This document shows, in pieces, positions 1 through 9,586 of a stretch of 31,668 nucleotides of DNA. The notes under the pieces are model-generated. The model was not told the origin of the DNA, ran no database searches, and saw nothing but the letters and a program-made list of their open reading frames with translations. Source of the DNA: Pelargonium nanum (lineage: Eukaryota > Streptophyta > Magnoliopsida > Geraniales > Geraniaceae); NCBI GenBank assembly GCA_036897485.1, contig JAYMTF010000689.1, forward strand, positions 1 through 31,668. Direction: 5' to 3'. Numbering within the stretch: position 1 is the first letter of the stretch; every line of letters begins with the position of its first letter. The position numbers and the translations under genes were made by a program.

Positions 1-1279
1 GTTGTTTGTTGATGTTGATCGGAGCAGAGGATTAGGGTTTCTTGAAGGTGAAACCTTCTCCATTGTGTGGTTTCGAGGGGTTTATTCGGTTCTGATGCAT
101 TGGTGTGCTTACATGCGTGTTTTGTTTGGCTAATTGCTGCATTTTTCGTTTGTTTGTCGGTACAGAGGATTAGGGCTTGTGGAGGGTGGAATCTTCTGCA
201 TTGTGTGGTTTGTGGGGGTTTTTGGTTTCTGATTGTGCATGCATTTTTGTTTTTGTACTGGGGTGCTCTTTTGTTCTTTTGTGTTGGTAGATTTCTAGGG
301 TTTTGTTGGTGTTTCTGTGCATGCATTTGCTTCTCTGTCGATCTTTGTTTTTGTTTTGTGGTTGGTCTGGGTATTCTCTTCTAGCTCCTAGGCTGCATTT
401 TTCTCCCTTTTTTGATCTCCTTTTATATATTAAGTTTGTAATTTTGATCTCTATTTTGTACCGTATTTTGTTATTTCCATTCATGTGTTTCCATTTGATT
501 GGGTCAAAACCTAACTAACTGTCTTCAGAAGATTTCAACATTAGCATGAAAATTTATATAAGTTTCAATGTTGAGAAAGAAGATGAAACAAACCAAGAGA
601 TTTGAAATCAGTAACAATTTCACCTGTATAGCTGTCATTCCAAATTCCAATTCATAACCTTAGTGAAGAGTATCAAATTGTGTTTTGAATTGTTCACCTT
701 CCATCCTTGCATGCAAAAGTATTTGGGATCTGTCCAATGCCTTGAGGAGGTACCATTTTAGTTCCATGAAATTTGCTAATGTTTGCACAAGCATCCTTTG
801 GTTCTCCCCGTGCTTTATGTTAAATTTTATACTGACGGAAAAATAATTTGGGATCAATGTCCAACTTTTTGTTTTTGTTTTTGTTTTTGTGTTAAATTTT
901 AGAATGAAGGGAATAAAATAATTTGTTATTAAAGTATTAGCTATTTTGTTGTTGAATTTGCGTGCTTCCATATTAAGTGAACTTTTCAGTCTATTTAACT
1001 CAAAAATTTCTAGATAACTCTTTAATGTCTTGGGTTTCTTCTTCCATTCAAATTCTACATATAAGGGAATATTCCCAGTGATTTTGAACGTCTATTTCCT
1101 AATTGAAAAAACTCATTTGTTTCTTTGTTAGCATGAAAAACATCGTGTAAGGGAAGAACTGTTATTTTTCTTATGTTTGATAATGATAAGTGGAGAGTGA
1201 AGCATGATCTTTTTTTTCCTATGATAAACTGCCCCCTTTCATGCTTCCCTTTTACACTGCTTGTTTAAATGATGTTCAG
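1..1279 (+). other. Intron of the TFIIF beta gene, cut by the window edge
   Basis: No coding exon can be recognised before the acceptor at 1277-1279 (TTCAG followed by TTC ACC ATG GAA). The TFIIF beta N-terminal segment, about 70-80 residues in relatives, is absent, so its exon must lie left of the window. The first 400 bases are T/G-rich and contain diverged tandem copies and TAGGGTTT motifs. A (GTTTTT)n tract lies at 866-891. A partly repeated segment begins TGTTAAATTTTA near 818 and again near 890. Long open frames here (for example 67-384) are low-complexity Phe/Cys/Leu-rich readings of T-rich DNA and not genes. Confidence 0.7.
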
Positions 1280-3553
1280 TTCACCATGGAATTGGCTGGC
1301 CCTGAATCTGGAAATATACCAAAGACTTACTCTATGGACATGTCCAATGATCTTGTTCCAATGTCCGTGTTTTCTGAGTCATCCCAAGGTGAGTATACAC
1401 ATTCTCCGTGGCATTGACCTGAAATTAATTTGCCCTTTATATTCGCCAAGTGTTGGATCTACTCCATTTTCTCTAGTTTATATCCCTCTCTTCTTATGGC
1501 TTAAAAATGTTATTATCTGGTTCCAGTGTTGCTTTTTTTCTTTTTCTTTTGCTAGAACAATGCTTGAATTTCTACTACTAATTGTGCAAACTAAAGATGA
1601 ACTGGAGACAAATGTGATAAGTGCTTACAACAACTAAGCCTTAATGATGAGTAGGTAAGGTTTGCATATGTGTTATTTTCCTGGGAGAATGCATGCAGAT
1701 TGCAGAATTGAAGCAACTTAGCAGTCAAATATCATCTATTGTTATTGCTTAATCACATGCATATACCATTCATTACTTAAGAGCTTTGAAGACAAAGGAA
1801 GCTGAGCTTTCCCTCCCTTCTGGCAGAACTATAATGGAATAAATTCTTTAAAATTTCAAGGCTTTTGACTACTCGTACTGTCGTACAGTCATATTGGACT
1901 GTTCATTGTGCATTTCTTTCAGCACTGTCTAGTGTCTGCTAGCAAAGTCAACTAAGATGATTAAGATTTCTGTTGCATTCCAGGAAAGACTTATGTGGAG
2001 GGTAAAATACTGAACAAATTTGACATGAGGCCCCATAATGAGAACCTTGAGAGCTATGGGAAGCTCTGTCGTGAACGAACCAACAAATATATGACCAAAA
2101 CTAGACAGATTCAGGTCACTATTATTCATATTTTTGTCTTCATGCTTTACATTGTGTTTCTGTTATTTACATTATTCGATTGCATATTTCCATTTTCATT
2201 TAACTTTCTTCTGATCCCAATTTTAGGTAATTGACAACGATAATGGAACTCATATGAGGCCTATGCCAGGGATGATGGGTCTCGTGGTCCCAAAAGCCAA
2301 TGTACTTTACAGACTACCTTTCTTCAGTGTTTTTACAGACAAATTCTAGTTTGCGTTTTGTCTTTTTCATGGAGCATTTTCTTTATCTTGCCACTTTACA
2401 TGCATTTCAATGGTATGCTTATAATACTGACTACACACTCCACATACTGCTTGGTTTGGAATAGGACAAAAAGAAACTGCAAACCAAGCCATCTGACATG
2501 AAAAGAACAAGAAGGGACCGTGGAGAGATGGAAGAGATCATGTTTAAGCTCTTTGAAAGGCAATCAAATTGGACATTAAGGCAACTGATCCAAGAGACGG
2601 ACCAACCTGAAGTATGTCTTACAATCCCTTGGTCTCTTCATACTGTTGGATGGTTACTTGGTGGATTTTATTGTAGTTCTTTCATAACCTTGTTCATGCA
2701 TGTCCTAATTTGGGGCATAGGGCCTTTTTATTCAGATTAATCATCTGCTACTAATAAACTATTTCTCCTCTTAAGTAACTCCACCTTTCACGTGCCACTT
2801 GAATGCCTCAATTAATTCCTTTTTTACATGCATCTCTTTCAGAAATTGATACAACATGGAACTAGCTACAATTTAACGTACCTAGTACTATCCTACTACT
2901 AGTCAGCTCTTCGGTGCTCTGTATCTTAGTTAAACTTAAAGTATTAGTGAGCAACTAAGCATTTAGTACATCAATAGAATTGGCCAATTATGCTATTTCG
3001 TGGTTCATGTCTGCTCTGCATCATTGGCCATGTGTCATCAGTTCATAATCACATTTCCACCTTGGCCTTTTCCTATTGTCCTTGTATTTCCCTCTTTCAC
3101 CTAAGTTATTGTAAATCATATCTTCTGGTATTGGCTGCACCTGATTTTGCAGTCGGAGTAGACTGTCTCTCTTCTTCTCAATGCACTATTCTCTCTTGAT
3201 AATTCCATACATCCAACTCTGTATTCACTGCTTGCTTTGGTAAATGTAAATCATATAAACAAGTGACAAATCATGGTTTCGTGGATAAATCTGGAAAAGT
3301 ATATCGAATGTGTGCTAATATGCAGTACATGGATCCATTATAATATATTCAAACATTGGCAATGCTTTTAGTGTTGTTTCTGGGTTTGATATGACGCTTC
3401 CATAGAATTGACTTTGACCACGTCTGTTTGCAGCAATTCCTGAAAGATCTACTCAAGGACTTGTGTGTCTACAACAACAAGGGAAGTAATCAAGGATCAT
3501 ACGAACTGAAGCCAGAATATAAGAAGTCATGCGAAGAATCAAGTTCCAAATAG
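1280..3553 (+). CDS. Transcription initiation factor IIF subunit beta (RAP30), 5' part missing
   Basis: RAP30-type TFIIF beta helps bring RNA polymerase II to the promoter as part of nuclear TFIIF. Coding exons read 1280-1388, 1984-2114, 2227-2301, 2465-2611 and 3434-3553 (stop TAG 3551-3553). All junctions are GT..AG and keep one frame, giving 193 visible residues. Visible landmarks are FTMELAG at the first border, VEGKILNKFDMRPH and YGKLCRERTNKYM in the central region, QVIDNDNGTHMRPMPGMMGL, then a basic linker (KRTRRDRGEMEEIM) leading into the C-terminal winged helix (LFERQSNWTLRQLIQETDQP, FLKDLLKDLCVYNNKG, YELKPEYKK). The protein ends just after that domain, as in relatives. The exon for the N-terminal dimerisation segment is outside the window. 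The visible part has no stop or frameshift, so the gene looks functional. Family assignment is very secure; the exon borders are from frame logic. Confidence 0.95.
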
Positions 3554-3880
3554 GTTGCAAGATGTTTAATAATAACTGTTCAGGACGAGGACACCCGTCA
3601 CTTATTTTCAGATTGGTGATGCCTTGTTTTTTTAACAGAACTGAAAGTCTGAAATGCTTCTGGTGCAAGGGAGAAATTTGTGGTAGATATTTGAGCATAT
3701 CTAAGTTGTTTGGACTGAGTTGTTGTCAACTTTTGTTCAACAAATCCAATGTTTGCAGTATGATTACAAGCAAATTGGTTTTGTTATCAAATTTGGCTGA
3801 TTATCTGTATATAATCATAAAGCATACCTCATCTGTTGATAATTGATTTTGTAAAATGAAAGTCTTTGACCTTAACTATA
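3554..3880 (+). other. Probable 3' UTR of the TFIIF beta gene
   Basis: AT-rich sequence follows the TAG stop with no further conserved coding signal. A 105-residue open frame at 3529-3846 overlaps the last exon in another phase, has no recognisable family and reads mostly UTR. The polyadenylation site is not determined and the right end is a guess. Confidence 0.45.
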
Positions 3881-5122
3881 GTCTATAAGATATTATTGTT
3901 CAATTTTGACAACTGTTGGAGAAGATAATCCATCCTAGAGAGTTTGGTAGAGAATTGATTGTGCATGAATTGGCTTGGAAATGGATGTTGTTTTAAAATG
4001 AAGTGTCAACTCTGAAGTAATGAGAGAAGTTAAATGTTATATGGACCTTGTTTTGTACTTCCATTAAAGGTCAACACAAATTTTATATTATGATACCACC
4101 AAATGGCTTTACTTTATTAATCCTCTCAAGTAAACTAAAACACACCACTTCATGCCACCAAATGGCATGATTTTAACCCTCTTAATCAATAACCATATTT
4201 ATAAGATCAACCACCAAAAATCAACCCTCTCCAACCACATCTGACTTCTGTCTTAAAAGTGAGGCCCACTAGCTAAATTAGAGGTGGCCACCAACCTAAT
4301 AATGCCTTGAATAAATAATACTATATGATAATGATCATCTGTTTGATTGTTTTATATGAAATAAAAATCCAACAATCTAATAAGTTATGCAACACTTTGA
4401 CCATCAGATAGTTCTTTCTGTAGACATGATTTCTATACTTCTTTCATTTAAAATAATTGTATTATTTTTTATTTATCACCATGCACATGTATTATATCAA
4501 ATTTATAGTATTTTTATTAATTTATTATATAAAAAATATAAGTAAAACTATACATTTATTTTAATATGAAGGGAGTTGTAAGTTGAATGGTGTATACTAA
4601 ATACTAATAATGCAAAAATGAGGTCAAACCATTTAATTTTAATAGAATTTGGCCATTGAGGAAGCTTGATTTTGGGAGATTGTATGACACTAGCCAATAA
4701 TTTTAACAATGTCTTATTTTCGTATGTTTTGTGAATATTATAATTTATTTTCTTATGTCGGATGGTTGTGATTTCACTCCGAAAAATGGCACGAGTCGAT
4801 TCTTAATTGTATGTTGGCTGATATGGAATAAAATTACCATTTACTTGTAAAAAATAAAAATTAAATTAAATTAAATTCTCATTAATTATATAATAATATT
4901 GCATGAAGAAGAAAGGAAAAAAAAGAAGAAGGAAAGTTGGTGTGGAGAGCATGAACCACTCCCAATTATTTGATCCCAAATCTAAAAATTCCAATAAGAA
5001 AAAGAAGAGTGAGAGCAGTTCACCAAATCCATATTGAATTGGTGAAGGCGCGTGTGCCCACCACACCATCTCCTTCTCATTTTCCATATTAATCACATTT
5101 AATTTAATTTAATTTAATTTAA
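3881..5122. other. Intergenic region and promoter of the unnamed 348-residue gene
   Basis: AT-rich DNA with no gene that I can support. Two short related segments beginning CCACCAAATGGC lie near 4097 and 4156. A (TTAAA)n tract at 4861-4877 and its inverse (TTTAA)n at 5098-5123 bracket the proximal promoter. TTCACCAA near 5020 is followed by its complement TTGGTGAA near 5040, a possible small hairpin. The opposite-strand frame at 4866-5096 is a hydrophobic low-complexity reading of this promoter and is not annotated. Confidence 0.5.
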
Positions 5123-5235
5123 TCTCTCTCTCTACCTACTATTCTCTCTCTCTCTCTGGTTCCTTCCTTGTTCTCTTCTCTTCTCTGTCTCTGCGCCGGC
5201 CACCCTAATTCTTCATTTTCATCTCCGCATTTCAG
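5123..5235 (+). promoter_or_regulatory. CT-rich 5' leader exon of the unnamed 348-residue gene
   Basis: A pyrimidine-rich stretch (CTCTCTCT runs at about 5123-5158, then CTTCTCTTCTCTGTCTC) is typical of a plant core promoter and leader. It is followed by CATTTCAG/GTCCGT, a good donor at 5236. The matching acceptor is TTTTGCAG ending at 6254, fourteen bases before the start codon. The transcription start is inferred only from the pyrimidine tract. Confidence 0.5.
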
Positions 5236-6254
5236 GTCCGTTTCTCTTTCTTCTTCTTCTTTTTTTCTTTTTTTTTTGCTGAATTATGCTTATTTTATTT
5301 TCTCATTTCAGCTCTAGATACACTTGTGTGTTTTTCATCACTGCCAATTCACCATTTTTAGGGATTTTCAAGTTTGCTGATCTGTGTTTTGTTCCTAATG
5401 ATGGTTTCTCTTTCTAAGTCGTTAATTTTAGCTTCTGATTGTTTTGATCTGCTCCGACCGAATTTTCCGGTCATTGATTTCAACGAATACTTCTAGCTTC
5501 TTCACATGAATGGGTGCTCAGTCGGGTTTTTATTATTAGCTATATTTCGATTTCAGTTTTTTTTTTTTCTGGTTTGTAATGTGCTCAGAACTTTGGAATT
5601 TAGGATTTTTCATGGTTGCTTGAATGGTCAACGTTCAGTTTTTTTTTTTTTGTGTGTGTGTGTGTGTGTAATTCTTTCCCCGTATTTGTTCTGGTTCTAT
5701 GGGTATTTGCTCTTGTTGTGTTTGTAATTGCAGATGTTAGTTCTGTGTATGCTTGATTTTTAGTGTGTCTGTGTATCATGTATTATTTTCCATTACCACT
5801 ATATCTAATTAGATGTCTTTCATTTCATTAACTGAATTTTTTTTTTATGTTTCTATGTGTGAGTTTTCTTTGATATTCTTAGCTGATGGATCCTGATTTT
5901 AATCATCTTGTTTTTGTCTGTTCAAATGTCTGTTGATTTTGCAAATGTTAGTTCTTTGTTTGTTTCCATTAGCTTCAATATCTTATTGGATGTCCTTCAC
6001 TTCAATTACTGTTTTCTTTGTGATTTTATGTTGTTTCCATATGAACTTGATGTTTCTTATAATATTATATTCTATTGGACCGAGTTTCAATCTCTTGTTT
6101 TTTTTAATAAAGAAATTGCAGTCTCTTGTTTTAGTTTATACAAATATCTACTTATTTGGAATGTAATTCAATTTATTCGTGATCATGTTTTATGATTAGC
6201 CTAGTGTTTTGAATTGAAGATCTTAGTGCTTAGAGTGTCTTTCTTCTTTTGCAG
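5236..6254 (+). other. Long 5'-UTR intron with poly-T and (TG)n tract
   Basis: T-rich intron of about 1 kb between the leader exon and the coding exon. It holds a T run followed by a (TG)n microsatellite at about 5639-5668. Several open frames here are Phe/Leu/Cys-rich low-complexity readings with no support as genes. Confidence 0.5.
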
Positions 6255-6267
6255 GTTTTTCATAACA

Positions 6268-8120
6268 ATGGATTTGCTATTGAGGCAGCTAAATCTGAAT
6301 GAGGAGTCATCACTATCTTCTAACCCGGAAATTTTGAAATGTCCATTTTTGAGGAACATTAATGAGCCCACTAATTTCTCCTTCACCTCATCTGTGGCTC
6401 TCCCTATGCCGGTAAGTTAATATTCTTTTATGTATTATGCTTGCATCTCATGGCCATGTGTAGCTGTGATTTCGTTATTATGTAAGGGTCTAAGTTCGTA
6501 TGTGGGTGACTTGATATGAACGACTATCATTTTCGCTCATCGTGAAAGGTTTTTTTGGCAAAGATTTAGGCCTTGAGTAGCTGTTGTTAGAAGTAGTGTG
6601 GTCGGGGTAAGATATATATATAATATTGCCATTCAGTTGTCCCATTTAAGAGGTGAGTCTTGGCGCAACGGTAACTCAGTAAGGTTGGTACCTTGTCACC
6701 TTGAGGCCACAGATTCGACTTTCGTGTCTAGGAAACAACCTCTATGCAAAAACATAGGTAAGGTTGCGTACATAAATGACCCTCCCCGTACCCCCACAAT
6801 GATCTGAGACTCGTGCAGTGGGCTGCCTACCCTTATAGTTGTCACGTTTAAATTCACATTGTGTCTGTGTCCGGCTAGCATGATGCTTCCACAGCTGTTA
6901 ATGAATTGAAATTAAACAATTATAAACTTTTTTTTGTGCTTTTCCTTATCAGGCATGCAGTAGAGCTGGTGCCCGAGGTCCAATTTTTGAAGATGGTCCC
7001 AATTTTGACACGGCATTCAGCCTTTTTCATGGGCGCGATGGAGTAGTCCCTCTTTCTGGAAGGTCTTCTGGTCATTCTGAGAGGCTAGAGCGTGAGCCAG
7101 CCCTGCCCCATTTCAATCCATTAGCTGCAAACGCAGCCACCATTAGTCTTTCATCATTTGGCGGAGGATTCAGCTTCGATTCATTTTCCAAGTGGAAAAA
7201 CCTAAAGAAAAAACCTGAACCTTCCAAGAAGGTAGATAACTGTTGATTTCCAATCTTCATATTTCTTTCTAATTCTCTTTTGAATCTGTTTTTGGAATAA
7301 GTGGAATTTTAACTTCTGAAACCTCTTATGAAACTCTATATAGACTGTTTTGTTTTTTAAACTCAAATACGTCCTGACAGGTCTGAGTTTCACCTATTAT
7401 TATTTTGAAACTGCTTTAAATTTAGGTTCATAAGGGTTCGGAATTTGGATTACTTTTTACTTTCCTCTTGACGATTATGTTCTTTTAATCTTTCAGAGAG
7501 GAAACTCGAAGCACGAGGCAATGAGCAACGAGTGGCTAGCAAATGGGAGCTGCCCCATTGCCAAGTCCTACCGAGCAGTTGGTCATGTACTACCGCTAGT
7601 TGCAAAGGCACTTCAGCCCCCTCCAGGCATGAAATACACATGCCCACCAGCAATAGTTGCTGCGCGAGCAGCTCTAGCAAAAACTGCTTTTGCAAAGAAC
7701 CTCCGCCCACAGGCTTTACCTACTAAAGTACTAGTGATTGGGCTAATGGGTATGGCAGCGAACGTTCCTTTAGGAATATGGAGGGAACACACAGAGAAAT
7801 TCTCCCCAGCCTGGTTCGCTGCTGTGCACGCTGCAGTTCCATTCATAGCCATGCTAAGGAAGTCCGTGTTAATGCCTAAATCTGCAATGGCTTTTACCAT
7901 AGCAGCATCGATACTGGGACAGGTAATTGGCTCTAGGGCAGAACGGTACAGGCTCCAGGGAGTAGCTGCTAAAAGACCATCTCATACTGAAACACCATTT
8001 GACGAGTCTAGCCAATTGAAGGCTGTTGGAGACATGAATGGGCATTGCGGCGATCTTGTGGAATGGAATCCTCTTTCCTTGCACACGGCCGGACCTACAT
8101 CAGGAGGTGTGCTCTGCTGA
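6268..8120 (+). CDS. Uncharacterised plant protein, 348 aa, hydrophobic C-terminal half
   Basis: Coding exons 6268-6411, 6953-7231 and 7497-8120 (TGA 8118-8120) join in frame at GT..AG borders to give 348 residues. The ATG at 6268 is the first after the leader intron. I do not recognise the gene and assign no function. Residues 1-48 (MDLLLRQLNLNEESS...) and 49-141 are polar; the latter ends in an acidic/aromatic then basic stretch (FSFDSFSKWKNLKKKPEPSKK). Residues about 150-210 contain SNEWLANGSCPIAKSYRAVG, a Pro-rich PPPGMKYTCPP and an Ala-rich helix. Three hydrophobic segments follow at about 216-235, 245-261 and 268-286, then a polar tail. This suggests a membrane-associated protein with its N-terminal half outside the bilayer. 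There is no obvious signal peptide or catalytic motif. Clean exons and good codon sense make it a real gene. Confidence 0.85.
6651..6836 (+). mobile_element. tRNA-derived SINE (Au-like) in an intron
   Basis: The segment starts GTGAGTCTTGGCGCAACGG, whose TGGCGCAACGG matches a pol III A box. About 45 bases on, GAGGCCACAGATTCGACTT resembles a B box. It continues with AACCTCTATGCAAAAACAT, AAGGTTGCGTACATAAATGA, CCCCGTACCCC and GTGCAGTGGGCTGCCTACCC, the order of blocks I recall for plant Au-type SINEs. An imperfect target-site duplication flanks it: AGTTGTCCCATTTAA at 6635-6649 and AGTTGTCACGTTTAA at 6837-6851 (12 of 15 identical). About 186 bp fits a full-length element of this class. The mismatches in both duplication and boxes suggest an old insertion. 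It sits in the first coding intron (6412-6952), same strand as the gene. Confidence 0.8.
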
Positions 8121-8490
8121 TAAGAGTCTTATATATACATCTATTATATTCTGTTGTTATGTCATTGATCTCTTGCTGGGCTATACCTTTGTGCTTGCTT
8201 GTTTTGTTCGTTTTTTTACATAGTTCTTGTCTTTTTTTACCGATATGGTCTCTAAGGATTTGAGTGAATAAAAGATTTGTATTCGATTTGAACGTGTGAT
8301 TGAAACAATGGAATTTGTCAATAAAGCCGGCCAGGCGGCTTGTTTGTAGCACATTTTTCTTGCTGTTTGAGTTGTTGTATACATGTTGGGTGTTGGTCAA
8401 CTAACCTTGACTTGGTCTCTGTGTGTTTTGTTGAATTGAACCCCACCACCTTATATTCTGGACTTCTGGTGAATAAAGAGACAGATTGAT
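8121..8490 (+). other. Probable 3' UTR of the unnamed gene
   Basis: The T-rich tail after the TGA contains AATAAA at 8267-8272 and again at 8472-8477, either of which could serve as a polyadenylation signal. Small open frames here on both strands are not conserved-looking. Confidence 0.45.
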
Positions 8491-9349
8491 AGATTCAACT
8501 CTTGAAAATTGAGAAAAATAGATTGGTTTTAGGCTACGGATGTTTTGTGGGAGGGAGTCTCGTGCACTGGACTATTTTAAAAGGTTACAATTAAAACGAT
8601 GTTTGACCAGTGTGGTAGGTTAGGTGGTTGCCTGGTGGCGTATAAAAGAATAAGGTGGTCGAACAACCTACTTGAACTAAGGATTCGGTGAACTCACCGA
8701 TTCAACCTCTAATTTGATTTTGTAAACACCGATTATAACTTATTGTCAATTTCAATCAATAAAAATCAAAGCATACAAAGAATTCATTTTATATCAATCC
8801 AACATATTCTGTTCATATAAAAGGTAATCTCAATCTCAAGTATCACCAAAGAAAAGAATTCAAAAGAGAAATATGTAGATATTCTTATCTTCTAAAAGCA
8901 AAAGTTGGCAGCTACCTCTAAATTGTTGACTTGTAAAAGCCAGAAACATATATTATTGTATGCATAGCTAGCTGTAAAATTAGTTGCTCACTTTATACAA
9001 AATATCACACCTGACTTGTTGGACAAGTTATGAGGAGAATTGTCATTTTCAAATTAAAATTACTCACTATCCAATGATAAAGAGTTGTGTTTAGAACTCT
9101 CCAGACTAGTGCAAGGAATCCCCCATATTTAAATAAAAATCTCATTCTAATTTGAAGATAAGTCATAAAAAAAAATATATATATATATATATTTATCATT
9201 ATCTGTCTATTTCATATTTTTATAATTATAGTGTAAATATCAATGACCATCCCTAGGCATAGGTAGGAGAAATAGATGGAACAGAGTGAACATTAAATGG
9301 ATGGTTTGATGATAAATTAAAGGCCTCCCAACAACTTTTGCAGATTATT
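8491..9349. other. Intergenic spacer between convergent genes
   Basis: AT-rich spacer between the + strand unnamed gene and the - strand SANT gene. It has a possible SINE tail fragment near 8551-8572, a small palindrome near 8683-8700 (TCGGTGA and TCACCGA), and a poly-A/(AT)n microsatellite at about 9167-9192. No coding region is supported. Confidence 0.5.
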
Positions 9350-9586
9350 TCTGTATTTTTCCATGAAATACAACAAATACAAAGCTGCTCCTGCTGGCTG
9401 CCAATTGCACAATTACAAGCACCTAAATGGCTAAATATCTTTTTTTTTTCTTTTTACCAAAATGACTTGATAGAATAGAACCACCCACCACATCTATTTG
9501 ACCTACTATCATTTTCCATTCAACAAATACAAAAACTATGGTACAGTACAGACCTGAGGGCCACAACAGCCCTCAAGTCATTTCTA
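9350..9586 (-). other. Probable 3' UTR of the POWERDRESS-like gene
   Basis: Sequence downstream of the TAG on the minus strand has no coding signal and lies tail-to-tail with the preceding gene. The end point is arbitrary; I did not identify a polyadenylation signal. Confidence 0.35.

Noticed and set aside
67..384. 105-residue frame rich in Phe, Cys, Leu
   Set aside because: It is a reading of T/G-rich intron repeats. The composition is not that of a real secreted Cys-rich peptide, and there is no conserved spacing.
7613..7900. 95-residue minus-strand frame
   Set aside because: It is a shadow of the last exon of the 348-residue gene; the plus-strand frame joins properly to the upstream exons.
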